In this document: positions 29,743 through 38,174 of the stretch, one piece after another
Position numbering within the stretch: the stretch's first letter is position 1
Layout: every line of letters starts with the position of its first letter
Assembly: GCF_002795825.1 (NCBI RefSeq)
Contig: NZ_CP018800.1
Coordinates: forward strand, 1 to 64,000
Direction of reading: 5' to 3'
DNA from: Mariprofundus ferrinatatus
Lineage (GTDB): Bacteria; Pseudomonadota; Zetaproteobacteria; Mariprofundales; Mariprofundaceae
Length of the DNA: 64,000 nt
Notes under the pieces: generated by a model
Told to the model about the DNA's origin: nothing
Seen by the model: only the letters and a program-made list of their open reading frames with translations
The model's database searches: none
Program-made: the position numbers and the translations under genes

Positions 29743-31040
29743 TTCAGGTCAGAGCCGATCCGTATACGATTCCACTGCTCAGGATCAAGGTAGATGGCCG
29801 CCTGATCTTTTACCTCTTGCAGCGATACTTCTTTCACCCGGCGGGTCCATTGGCTGAGATAATCGAGCGGCATGCCATAGAAGCCGATCATGGCAATCAG
29901 CGCCACACGTTCACGATTGGAGTCCATGCGCTGCGCAAAACTTCCGGTCAGGTTCTCTTTGGTCGCTTTGAGAGCTTTGGCGCTGATTTTCCCCTCAGCC
30001 ATCGTGGAGAGTACGCTGCGAACCACCCTCTCCGCTTCAGCTGCCTGATCACCGCGGGTCTGCAGGCTGATGACAAAAGGGCCATTCGTCGCCAGTGGCA
30101 CGAAGTAGGAGTAGACGCCGTAAACCAGCCCGCGCTTCTCGCGCACCTCCTCCATCAGCTTTGATCCGAAGCCACCACCACCGAGCATGTGATTAAGCAC
30201 AAAAACAGGGAAGAAGTCCGGGCTTGTGCGCTCAGGCCCCAAACGCAGCAGTTGCAGCTGAGTCTGGCTGGTCGGCAGTTCGACATCGGCTTGCTGGCCG
30301 ATAACATTCACCGGCCGGACGATATCGTACAGTCCTGTTTCAGGTGTTCCCTTCCAGTTGGAAAGCGCTTTTGCGATCAGTGGCTTGAGCTCATCCATCG
30401 TGATATCGCCACTGACTGCAAGCACCGCTCCATCAGGCTTAACCTGACGCTGGTAGAGCGCTTTCAGGTCTGACAGTCCGATTGCCTGAAGTGATGCAAG
30501 CGAGCCTTCGGAGCGATGGCCGTAGGGATGATTCGAGAAAATCAGTTCGGCAGCCGCTTCGGCGGCGCGTATACCCGGCTCCTCCAGTTCTTTGCGGGCT
30601 GCGGCAATTGAATCCTCTTTGAGTATGGTGAAACGCTTCTCGCTCCAGCCGGGCATCAACAGCGCTTCAGTGAGCGCATCAATGCCGGGCTCAAGCACAT
30701 CCTTAAGTACGGTAAGCGACAGGGTCATTCCGTCATTGTCTACGGCGCTTCCAAGCATCATCGCATCGGCATCGAGCATATCCGCCCATGCCTTATGCTC
30801 GTGCCTGGCTGTGTGGTCCGCGAGCATCGCGGCGAGCATCGATGCCGTGCCTCCCCGCTTCTCAGGATCAAAACGGGAACCGGCCGGTACGACCAGGCTC
30901 ATCGACACCATTGGCACATTGTGTGCCTCCATGAGCAGGATACGCAGGCCGTTATCAAGACGCGTTTCCTGAATCGATGGCACGGCCTGGGCTGTGAAGG
31001 GAAGCATCAACAGGATAATTGCAAACAGGCGCTGTTTCAC
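29739..31040 (-). CDS. M16-family peptidase-like subunit lacking the zinc motif
   Basis: Second member of a two-gene M16 pair. The 433 residues begin with a signal peptide (cleavage after FTAQA) and keep the M16 fold, including PAGSRFDP, SNHPYGH and the C-terminal half EVREKRGLVYGV. The HxxEH zinc site is replaced by a MLAAM-like stretch, so it is probably the non-catalytic partner that supplies substrate-binding Arg/Tyr residues. The start is GTG 31040, overlapping the partner's stop by four bases (GTGA). Confidence 0.88.
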   Translation of the reverse strand: MKQRLFAIILLMLPFTAQAVPSIQETRLDNGLRILLMEAHNVPMVSMSLVVPAGSRFDPEKRGGTASMLAAMLADHTARHEHKAWADMLDADAMMLGSAVDNDGMTLSLTVLKDVLEPGIDALTEALLMPGWSEKRFTILKEDSIAAARKELEEPGIRAAEAAAELIFSNHPYGHRSEGSLASLQAIGLSDLKALYQRQVKPDGAVLAVSGDITMDELKPLIAKALSNWKGTPETGLYDIVRPVNVIGQQADVELPTSQTQLQLLRLGPERTSPDFFPVFVLNHMLGGGGFGSKLMEEVREKRGLVYGVYSYFVPLATNGPFVISLQTRGDQAAEAERVVRSVLSTMAEGKISAKALKATKENLTGSFAQRMDSNRERVALIAMIGFYGMPLDYLSQWTRRVKEVSLQEVKDQAAIYLDPEQWNRIRIGSDLK

Positions 31041-32359
31041 GGGGTCACCTCCGGTACCAGAATGCCGGTGGTGGAGCGTTCACGCTTCAGCCAGCGGCCG
31101 ACTGTGTTTTTGATGTCGGCAGCAGTAACCTCCCTGACAGCTTCGATCCAGCGGTCACGATTGCTGGCCCCGATGCCTACAACCTCCATGCGGCCAATAT
31201 CCTTGGCGCGAAGGTAGAGCGAGTCCTGGGCAAAGACATTGGCAGCAATGATATTGCGTTTGGCCGCATTCAAGCGCTTTTCATCGACCTCTTTCATCCC
31301 CATCTCATCGAGAAGCGCCCACAGGCTTTTCTCGAATGCTTCGGCGCTTTGGTCGGGGCCGAGCATGCCGTAGGCATACCAGAGATCGAGCCCCATGCCG
31401 TGGGCATCGTAACCAGCTCCGGCGCCGAATGCTTTGCGCTGCTCATCGACAATTTCTCGCGTCAGGCGGGCGGCACGGCCACCTGCCAGAATCTGGGTGG
31501 CCAGTGCCAGAGCTGCCGCCTCACGATCATTTTCAGCCGGCTTCCAGACCGGAACTGGCACGGTTACCGCCAACATCGGAAGCTGGGCCGGAAGTTTCAC
31601 CTGGATGCGTTTGGGGCCAAAGGGTTGTGGCTCGACAGGATTGAAGCGGGCGAGTGCCGGCCGCGCCTGCATGCGTCCGAAAGTGCGGCTTACGGTCTCT
31701 TTCATCTGCCCGAAATCAACATCACCTACTACGACCACGATGACATTGCCCGGAACGTAATGTTTTTCGTAAAAAGATTTCACGTCCTCGATGGTCAGTT
31801 TCTCGAGATCCTGCATCCAGCCAATGACCGGATTGCGGTAAGGGTGCAGACGCAGGGATGCAGCAGAGAGCTCTTCGAACATGCGGCTGTTGGGATCATC
31901 CTCGGTACGCATGCGCCGCTCCTCCATGATCACCCGAATCTCTTTCTGAAAATCCTCATCACGCAGTTTAAGGTTGGCGAAGCGCTCAGCCTCCATTTCC
32001 AGCACTTCGTTAACTCGCTCAGATGGTACGGTTTCAAAATAGGCCGTGAAATCAGTGGAGGTAAAGGCATTGTCGTTACCGCCCATGGCCGAGATACGCT
32101 TGCTGAACTCGCCGGGGCCGAGTTTTTTCGAGCCTTTGAACATCATATGCTCGAAGACATGCGCCAGCCCTGTTTTTCCCGGCAACTCGTCGCGCCCACC
32201 CACTTTCAGCCAGATCTGGACCATGGCAACGGGTGCTGAGTGATCCTCTTCGACGATCAATTTAACACCATTCTTGAAGCTGGTCTCTTGCAGTTGTGCT
32301 GCTTCGGAGGCGGGTATCAGACAGATCAGCAATAGCAATGTCAGTAGTAGCTTGATCAT
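31037..32359 (-). CDS. M16-family zinc peptidase, catalytic subunit
   Basis: Predicted periplasmic zinc metallopeptidase of 440 residues. After a signal peptide (MIKLLLTLLLLICLIPASEA) the inverted zinc motif HVFEH occupies 67-71, with the distal Glu in the ETVPSERVNEVLEMEAERFAN-like region (E about 147). The start ATG 32359 has CTGGAG upstream; the frame is open to 32437. The neighbouring gene encodes the inactive partner, as in two-chain bacterial M16B proteases. Confidence 0.9.
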   Translation of the reverse strand: MIKLLLTLLLLICLIPASEAAQLQETSFKNGVKLIVEEDHSAPVAMVQIWLKVGGRDELPGKTGLAHVFEHMMFKGSKKLGPGEFSKRISAMGGNDNAFTSTDFTAYFETVPSERVNEVLEMEAERFANLKLRDEDFQKEIRVIMEERRMRTEDDPNSRMFEELSAASLRLHPYRNPVIGWMQDLEKLTIEDVKSFYEKHYVPGNVIVVVVGDVDFGQMKETVSRTFGRMQARPALARFNPVEPQPFGPKRIQVKLPAQLPMLAVTVPVPVWKPAENDREAAALALATQILAGGRAARLTREIVDEQRKAFGAGAGYDAHGMGLDLWYAYGMLGPDQSAEAFEKSLWALLDEMGMKEVDEKRLNAAKRNIIAANVFAQDSLYLRAKDIGRMEVVGIGASNRDRWIEAVREVTAADIKNTVGRWLKRERSTTGILVPEVTP

Positions 32360-32494
32360 GGTTTCTCCAGGGAGGGAATTGTCAGGGTGGCGATCATGAT
32401 TCAAAGCGGGAAGAGGTGCAAATCGGGAAAGTTGCATTTCAGGTGCAACCGTTGCGCATGGCTAACCCGGAACTGCACAAGGGGGCCGTTTATG

Positions 32495-32503
32495 TGATAT
32501 AAT
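32495..32503 (+). promoter_or_regulatory. Extended -10 promoter of the diguanylate cyclase gene
   Basis: TGATATAAT is a perfect extended -10 (TGn plus consensus TATAAT at 32498-32503). Transcription would begin near 32510, only about three bases before the ATG at 32513, so the message would be nearly leaderless. Confidence 0.65.
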
Positions 32504-32512
32504 AGTAGCGTT

Positions 32513-33919
32513 ATGATCAAGCAGTCGCTTAATGCCAAGGTTGTACTCATTCTGGTTGCTATATTCCTCCTCAGCGGGGCGGCATTTGGCGCCTTCTATC
32601 ACCGGTTTGAACATGACGCTGAAGTCTCGCTGATGCTTGCGCAGTCGAAGGCGCTGTTTCGTCAGATCCAGCTGACCCGCCACTGGAACGCCAATTATGG
32701 TGGGGTATATGTTCTCAAGCGTCAGGGGATGCAGACCAACCCTTATCTCTATGAAGTAGGGCCGAAAGAGGGCGAGAAGGCAGCAATCAAGCCGGAGATC
32801 ATCGACTTGGACGGCAACGTGTATACGCTTAAAAATCCTGCCCTGATGGCCCGCGAGCTCTCTGAACTGAGCAGGGCCAGAAGTGATATCGGTTTTCATT
32901 TAACAAGCCTTAAGCCAATCAACCCGAATAACATCCCTGACCCCTTTGAGAAGCGGGCACTTGAAGCATTTCAGGCCGGAACAACGGAACTTTACGAGGT
33001 GCAGGGGGAACGTTTTCGCTACATGGCGCCATTGGAGGTGGAGAGGTCTTGTCTCAATTGCCACGGATTCCAGGGCTACAGGCTTGGCGACATTCGTGGT
33101 GGCCTTGCCATCGATCTGCCTATGCATAGCGCTATTGAAATGACAGCAGCCGGCCGCATGGTCACGATTATCGGTGGCATTGTTGTCATCGTGCTGGTGC
33201 TGCTGACACTATGGATTCTTTTAAGGCGACTGATTCTGCATCCCATGAAGGCGATGGAAGCGTTCGCATCCCAGATAGGGTCTGGCCGGGAAGTGCGGCT
33301 AAACCTGCCTCTGCGCAGCGACGAGGTGGGCAGACTGTCTCGTGTGTTGATCGCCACCGAAAAAGAGGTTCGCAATCAGCAGCAGGAGCTCTCGAAGCTC
33401 TCGGGTCACCTGGATGACAGTCGCCGCCACGACCACCTGACCGGTATCCACAATCGTCGCCACCTCTACCTCGAGGGTGAGCGGTTAATGGCCATGGCTC
33501 GTCGCGAAGAGTTTACCGTTAGTGTGCTGATTCTCGATCTGGACCATTTCAAAGAGGTGAACGAAAGCTACGGGCGTGCAGCGGGTGACCGGGTGCTGAT
33601 TGAAGTGGCCCACGCGTTGCAGAAGCACAGCCGAATTTATGACCTTCTGATTCGCTTTGGTGGCGAAGAGTTTGCCATCGTGGTGATGGATTGCGGCAAG
33701 GATCAATCGATGCGTATCGCAGAAAGGTTTCTTAACGATATCGCTTCACTAGCGGTCGAAAATAAAGGTCAAATGATTCGGGTAAGCTGCAGCATTGGTG
33801 TCTGCAGCAGCGATGAGCTGGAGATGGAGCAGATGATTCTTGCAGCCGATGAGGCGTCTTACAGAGCCAGAAGCGATGGGGGGAACCGGATCTGTCACAG
33901 TGAAAGCGGAGGCGAATAA
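32513..33919 (+). CDS. Membrane diguanylate cyclase with a DUF3365 haem-binding sensor domain
   Basis: Makes cyclic di-GMP. A transmembrane helix (about 10-28) is followed by a periplasmic DUF3365/Tll0287-like domain with a c-type haem motif CLNCH at 180-184, a second transmembrane helix (217-236), a HAMP domain and a GGDEF domain with active site GGEEF at 383-387. The feedback-inhibition I-site RxxD is present (Arg374, Asp377). Haem attachment outside the membrane would allow redox or gas sensing; the System II cytochrome c maturation genes lie 5 kb away. No Shine-Dalgarno sequence is seen. Confidence 0.9.
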   Translation: MIKQSLNAKVVLILVAIFLLSGAAFGAFYHRFEHDAEVSLMLAQSKALFRQIQLTRHWNANYGGVYVLKRQGMQTNPYLYEVGPKEGEKAAIKPEIIDLDGNVYTLKNPALMARELSELSRARSDIGFHLTSLKPINPNNIPDPFEKRALEAFQAGTTELYEVQGERFRYMAPLEVERSCLNCHGFQGYRLGDIRGGLAIDLPMHSAIEMTAAGRMVTIIGGIVVIVLVLLTLWILLRRLILHPMKAMEAFASQIGSGREVRLNLPLRSDEVGRLSRVLIATEKEVRNQQQELSKLSGHLDDSRRHDHLTGIHNRRHLYLEGERLMAMARREEFTVSVLILDLDHFKEVNESYGRAAGDRVLIEVAHALQKHSRIYDLLIRFGGEEFAIVVMDCGKDQSMRIAERFLNDIASLAVENKGQMIRVSCSIGVCSSDELEMEQMILAADEASYRARSDGGNRICHSESGGE

Positions 33920-34125
33920 GCAGGATTTCCGGATGCACTCCCAGACAAACGCCGGCGGATTATTATTCTCTCCATGCCGGTTTTAAATACTACCACCCCG
34001 TTTTTGCCTCATGCTTTGGCAACATATAGCGCCAACTTATCCTGCGGGTCGGTTATGGTTGCTTCGCATCCATCAATGCGTAGCCTTTCGTTCCCTTTTT
34101 TATTTCCCTTTCGGAGTGGCTTAAG

Positions 34126-35679
34126 ATGGCATCGATCAAACAGGCGCTGATCAGCGTTTCAGACAAAACAGGCGTAGAGGGCTTTGCCCGGGCGCTGGCC
34201 GAGCGCGGCGTAAAGATTCTTTCCACCGGCGGCACTGCCAAACTGCTGCGCGATGCCGGCATCGCGTGCCGCGATGTCTCTGACTACACCGGTTTTCCCG
34301 AGATGATGGACGGTCGCGTGAAAACGCTGAACCCGAAGGTGCACGGCGGCATCCTCGCCCGCCGCGATAATGAAGGCGACCTGGCATCGATGGCCGAGCA
34401 TGGCATTGAGCAGATTGATCTCGTTTGTGTGAATCTCTACCCCTTCCGCGAAGCGGTGGCCAAGGAGGGCTGCACGATCGAGGATGCGATCGAGAATATC
34501 GATATCGGCGGCCCATGCATGGTTCGTGCCTCGGCCAAAAACCACAAGTTTGTCACCATTGTCGTTGATCCCTCTGATTATGATATGATCATCGACGGGA
34601 TTGATAACGGTTCCCTGAACGAAGAGATTCGCCGCGCCTTGGCAACCAAGGCGTTTGCTCATACCGCAGCCTATGACGGCGCGATTGCCAACCATTTTTC
34701 AGCACTAAACAGCGACGGGTCGAAGCGCAAGTTTCCGGATATCTTTACCCGCCAGTTTATCAAAACTGCTGATGAGTTGCGTTACGGTGAAAATCCGCAT
34801 CAGGACGGCGCCTTTTATGCCGATATCGAGGACGAGGGTCTTTCTCTGGCAGACTGCGAAGTGCTGCAGGGCAAGGCGCTCTCTTATAACAATATCGCAG
34901 ATGCCGATGCGGCCTACGGTTGCGTTCGCGATTTCGCCGATAATGCGGCAGTGATCGTCAAGCATGCCAATCCGTGCGGCGTTGCCGTGGGTGGTGTGCA
35001 GGCTGAAGTGTACGAGCGTGCCCGTGCGGCCGATTCTGTCTCCGCTTTTGGCGGCATCGCGGCATTTAACCGCCCGCTTGAAGGCGAGACAGCGAAACTG
35101 ATCGCCGAGACCTTTATGGAGGTGGTGATCGCACCGGGCTTCTGCGATGAAGCGCGTGAAGTTCTGGCTGCCAAGAAGAATCTTCGCCTGCTGCTGGCTC
35201 CGAGTGCCGATCCGGTGACCGGTGGTCTGGAGTTCAAGCGTGTCAACGGTGGCCTGCTGGTGCAGGAGCGCGATGCGCATATCCTCAACCGCGATGCCTG
35301 CAGGGTGGTTACCGATCGTGCGCCGACGGAAGATGAATGGAACGATATGCTCTTCGCCTGGTCGGTGGCCAAGCATGTGAAATCGAACGCCATCGTCTTC
35401 GCCAAGGATGGCGTCACCCTTGGTGTCGGAGCGGGCCAGATGAACCGTGTTAACTCTACACGCATTGCGGCACATCATGGCGGCGAGGCGATCAAGGGCT
35501 CTGCTGTGGCATCCGATGCCTTCTTCCCGTTCCGTGACGGGGTTGATGCGCTTGCCGAGGCCGGGGCCAAGGCGGTGATCCAGCCGGGCGGCTCGGTTCG
35601 TGATGACGAGGTGATTGCCGCAGCCAATGAGCACGGCCTGGCGATGATCTTCACCGGCATTCGCCACTTCAGGCATTAA
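34126..35679 (+). CDS. purH: Bifunctional AICAR formyltransferase/IMP cyclohydrolase
   Basis: Performs the last two steps of IMP synthesis. The 517 residues comprise the N-terminal cyclohydrolase (MGS-like, [21 protein letters not shown]) and the C-terminal formyltransferase with [24 protein letters not shown] and the RHFRH end. Preceded by a 206-base spacer with only a weak hairpin at about 33950-33985. purD follows after 10 bases. Confidence 0.98.
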   Translation: MASIKQALISVSDKTGVEGFARALAERGVKILSTGGTAKLLRDAGIACRDVSDYTGFPEMMDGRVKTLNPKVHGGILARRDNEGDLASMAEHGIEQIDLVCVNLYPFREAVAKEGCTIEDAIENIDIGGPCMVRASAKNHKFVTIVVDPSDYDMIIDGIDNGSLNEEIRRALATKAFAHTAAYDGAIANHFSALNSDGSKRKFPDIFTRQFIKTADELRYGENPHQDGAFYADIEDEGLSLADCEVLQGKALSYNNIADADAAYGCVRDFADNAAVIVKHANPCGVAVGGVQAEVYERARAADSVSAFGGIAAFNRPLEGETAKLIAETFMEVVIAPGFCDEAREVLAAKKNLRLLLAPSADPVTGGLEFKRVNGGLLVQERDAHILNRDACRVVTDRAPTEDEWNDMLFAWSVAKHVKSNAIVFAKDGVTLGVGAGQMNRVNSTRIAAHHGGEAIKGSAVASDAFFPFRDGVDALAEAGAKAVIQPGGSVRDDEVIAAANEHGLAMIFTGIRHFRH

Positions 35680-35689
35680 GGAGCAGTTG

Positions 35690-36970
35690 ATGAAAGTACT
35701 GGTGGTCGGCGGTGGTGGCCGCGAACATGCACTTTGCTGGAAACTGAAGCGCAGCCCGAGTGTAAGCGAGGTGGTTTGTGCGCCCGGCAATCCCGGCATT
35801 CAGCGCGAGGCGCGCTGTGTGGCGGTTGGTGCCGAGGACGTTGACGGACTGGTTAATCTGGCTCTTTCAGAAAGGCCTGATCTGGTCGTGGTTGGTCCGG
35901 AGGTTCCTCTCGTGCTTGGTTTGGCCAACCGTCTCCGCGAAGAGGGATTCCCGGTTTACGGGCCGGATAAAGCTGCGGCCAATCTTGAGGGAAGCAAATC
36001 ATTCTCCAAACGGTTGATGTATGACGCAGGCGTGCCTACAGCACGTTTCGAGGTGCATGTCGATGTTGAAGAGGCGATCGAAACGATCCGCTCTTGGGGC
36101 GCACCGATTGTGGTGAAGGCCTCCGGTCTTGCCGCGGGCAAGGGCGTGATTGTGGCGCAGAATGAGAAAGAGGCGATCGATGCGGTACGCGACATGCTGG
36201 CCGGCAACAGTTTTGGCGAAGCAGGTTCTCAGGTGGTGATTGAGGAGTGCCTTGTCGGAGAGGAGGCGAGTTGCCTGTTCATCGTATCCGGCGATACGAT
36301 TTTGCCACTGGCCTCTTCGCAGGATCACAAGGCGCTGCTCGATGGTGACAAGGGGCCGAACACAGGCGGCATGGGTGCATATTCACCAGCACCCTGCGTT
36401 ACCGATGCAGTGGCCAGTGAGGTTCTGGAAACCATTGCCCGCCCGATCATTGCAGCATTGAAGAAGCGCGGCGCTGAATTTATCGGTACTCTCTATGCCG
36501 GCGTGATGCTGACGGAAGAGGGACCCAAGACGCTTGAGTTCAATGTGCGCTTTGGGGATCCTGAGTGCCAGCCATTGATGAGTCGGTTGAAATCGGACCT
36601 GGGAGAGGTATTGCTTGCAGCTGCCACAAAACAGCTCGAAGGTGTTACGCTTGCGTGGGAGAATGGAACCGCGCTCTGCGTGGTTGTAACTTCGGAGGGC
36701 TATCCGGCTGACTTTGACAAGGGGCAGGCAATTGGCGGGCTTGATGCTGTAGAGGCAGCGGGTACCACAGTCTTCCATGCCGGCACTGCTGAAAAGGATG
36801 GTGTTATTGTAAATGCAGGCGGCCGCGTGCTAGGCGTAACCGCCGTAGCTCCGACCGTGAAAGAGGCTCAGCAAACTGTTTATGCTGCGCTTGAACACCT
36901 TGACTGGCCGGGCGGATTTTACAGAACGGATATCGGTTACCGCGCCGTAGCAAGAGAAGAGGGAAAATAG
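35690..36970 (+). CDS. purD: Phosphoribosylamine-glycine ligase
   Basis: ATP-grasp enzyme of the second purine step. The 426 residues show KVLVVGGGGREHAL, the ATP-grasp KASGLAAGKGV and FNVRFGDPECQ near 290. ATG 35690 is chosen because AAGGAG lies six bases upstream; TTG 35687 is a near-equal alternative. It is cotranscribed with purH, and purE follows after a structured 128-base gap. Confidence 0.97.
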   Translation: MKVLVVGGGGREHALCWKLKRSPSVSEVVCAPGNPGIQREARCVAVGAEDVDGLVNLALSERPDLVVVGPEVPLVLGLANRLREEGFPVYGPDKAAANLEGSKSFSKRLMYDAGVPTARFEVHVDVEEAIETIRSWGAPIVVKASGLAAGKGVIVAQNEKEAIDAVRDMLAGNSFGEAGSQVVIEECLVGEEASCLFIVSGDTILPLASSQDHKALLDGDKGPNTGGMGAYSPAPCVTDAVASEVLETIARPIIAALKKRGAEFIGTLYAGVMLTEEGPKTLEFNVRFGDPECQPLMSRLKSDLGEVLLAAATKQLEGVTLAWENGTALCVVVTSEGYPADFDKGQAIGGLDAVEAAGTTVFHAGTAEKDGVIVNAGGRVLGVTAVAPTVKEAQQTVYAALEHLDWPGGFYRTDIGYRAVAREEGK

Positions 36971-36975
36971 TTAAA

Positions 36976-37052
36976 GGGTGTAGAAGTGCACCCGTTCTCC
37001 GGCCATAGATGGCTGGAGCAACGTGTAAGCGAATCAACTCCACGGAGTTGAT
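36976..37052 (+). promoter_or_regulatory. Three consecutive hairpins in the purD-purE spacer
   Basis: GGGTG...CACCC (36976-36993), CTCCGGCCAT...ATGGCTGGAG (36997-37018, one G-U pair) and ATCAACTC-CACG-GAGTTGAT (37033-37052) occur in a row. No T-run follows. They could form a structured leader controlling purE or be copies of an intergenic repeat. No match to the known purine or PRPP riboswitches was recognised. Confidence 0.45.
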
Positions 37053-37098
37053 GAGCGTAAGACAAGCAAAAGGCAGGATGCTCTTTTGTGGATAGGAG

Positions 37099-37578
37099 AT
37101 GTCTATGGAAGCAATTAAAGTTCTGATTCTGATGGGTAGCGCCAATGACCGGCCGGTGATGCAGAAGGCTGAAGCTGTGCTGGATGAGTTCGGTGTTGCC
37201 TACAAAACGATGGTTCGTTCGGCGCACCGTACGCCTGAAGCAACGGTTCAGGCGGTCAAAGAGGCAGAGGCGGCAGGGTGCAAGGTGTTCATCTGTGCAG
37301 CCGGCATGGCCGCGCATCTGGCAGGCGTAGTCTGTTCCAAGACGGTAAAGCCAGTGATTGGCGTGCCGATTGCATCAGGACCGATGAACGGCGAAGACGC
37401 ACTGCTCTCTACTGTCATGATGCCGCCAGGACTACCGGTTGCGACCGTGGGCATCAATGGCGCCAAGAATGCCGGCCTGCTGGCTGTTCAAATGCTGGCT
37501 CAGAACGACGACGAGCTCAGTGTAAAGCTGAAGGCCGACCGTGCTGCGCAGGCAGAGGCGATCCTCGCGGAAGACTGA
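37099..37578 (+). CDS. purE: N5-carboxyaminoimidazole ribonucleotide mutase
   Basis: Class I PurE, which rearranges N5-CAIR to CAIR. The 159 residues include [12 protein letters not shown], the active-site His in [19 protein letters not shown] and [23 protein letters not shown] lies upstream of the ATG. purK is not adjacent. The YrdC-like frame begins inside its 3' end. Confidence 0.96.
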   Translation: MSMEAIKVLILMGSANDRPVMQKAEAVLDEFGVAYKTMVRSAHRTPEATVQAVKEAEAAGCKVFICAAGMAAHLAGVVCSKTVKPVIGVPIASGPMNGEDALLSTVMMPPGLPVATVGINGAKNAGLLAVQMLAQNDDELSVKLKADRAAQAEAILAED

Positions 37579-38143
37579 GGGGCGCGCCCGGACAAAGGAT
37601 AAGCTGGCAGCCCTGAGGGCTGCCACTATCCTGAACCGCGGCGGGGCGATCGCCCATTACACGCACACCCTTCCCGGTGCTGCGGCCAACCCCCGTATTC
37701 CAGCCTCTGTAGCGCGACTGATAAACTTCAAGCAGCGCAAAGGGCCCTTCCTGTTGCTGGCCGATTCAGTAAAGACGGCTGCAGGCCTTATCCGCTACTA
37801 CTCTCCGGAACTCAGGCGGATTATTCGCGATTCGTGGCCAGGTCCCTATACGCTGGTTGTCCCGGCAAAACCGGGGCTGACGCCTGTCTGTTATCGAGGA
37901 GGCATGGCAGCGATTCGTGTTGATGCCAGTCTGCAGACCCGCCAGCTGGCTTCAGCTTGCGGAGGCCTGTTGCTCTCATCCAGCCTGAATCGAAGGGGTC
38001 GCACGACTGCCGATGTAAACCGAAAGGTGAGGATGCGCTGGCACAGTTATCTGTCTGCCGCGCTCCCCGGCCCGGTCAGTTCAGGCAAAGCCTCAGTTCT
38101 GTTGCGTGTATGGCGCAATGATTCCACCATAATTCGGCCATGA
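37541..38143 (+). CDS. Divergent YrdC/TsaC-domain protein
   Basis: Probably L-threonylcarbamoyladenylate synthase, the first step of t6A tRNA modification. The fold is suggested by SVARLINFKQRKGPFLLLADS, DSWPGPYTLVV and AAIRVDASLQTRQLA. The usual PTETVYGL motif is replaced by HYTHTLPG, so the protein is well diverged. The only start is GTG 37541, overlapping purE by 38 bases; no ATG, GTG or TTG follows soon after. tsaB lies at 42063. Confidence 0.75.
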   Translation: MLRRQRRSSRKTEGRARTKDKLAALRAATILNRGGAIAHYTHTLPGAAANPRIPASVARLINFKQRKGPFLLLADSVKTAAGLIRYYSPELRRIIRDSWPGPYTLVVPAKPGLTPVCYRGGMAAIRVDASLQTRQLASACGGLLLSSSLNRRGRTTADVNRKVRMRWHSYLSAALPGPVSSGKASVLLRVWRNDSTIIRP

Positions 38144-38174
38144 CGGCGCAGGCTTGAATGGCTAACATGCCGCC

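Noticed and set aside
31019-32239. 406-codon plus-strand frame across the M16 genes
   Set aside because: It is the complement of two genuine M16 genes with signal peptide and zinc motif; its own translation has no recognisable content.
34705-35799. 364-codon minus-strand frame inside purH
   Set aside because: purH is certain on the plus strand; this frame is a GC-driven shadow.
37087-37095. DnaA-box-like TGTGGATAG before purE
   Set aside because: A single mismatched 9-mer far from the origin; expected by chance.
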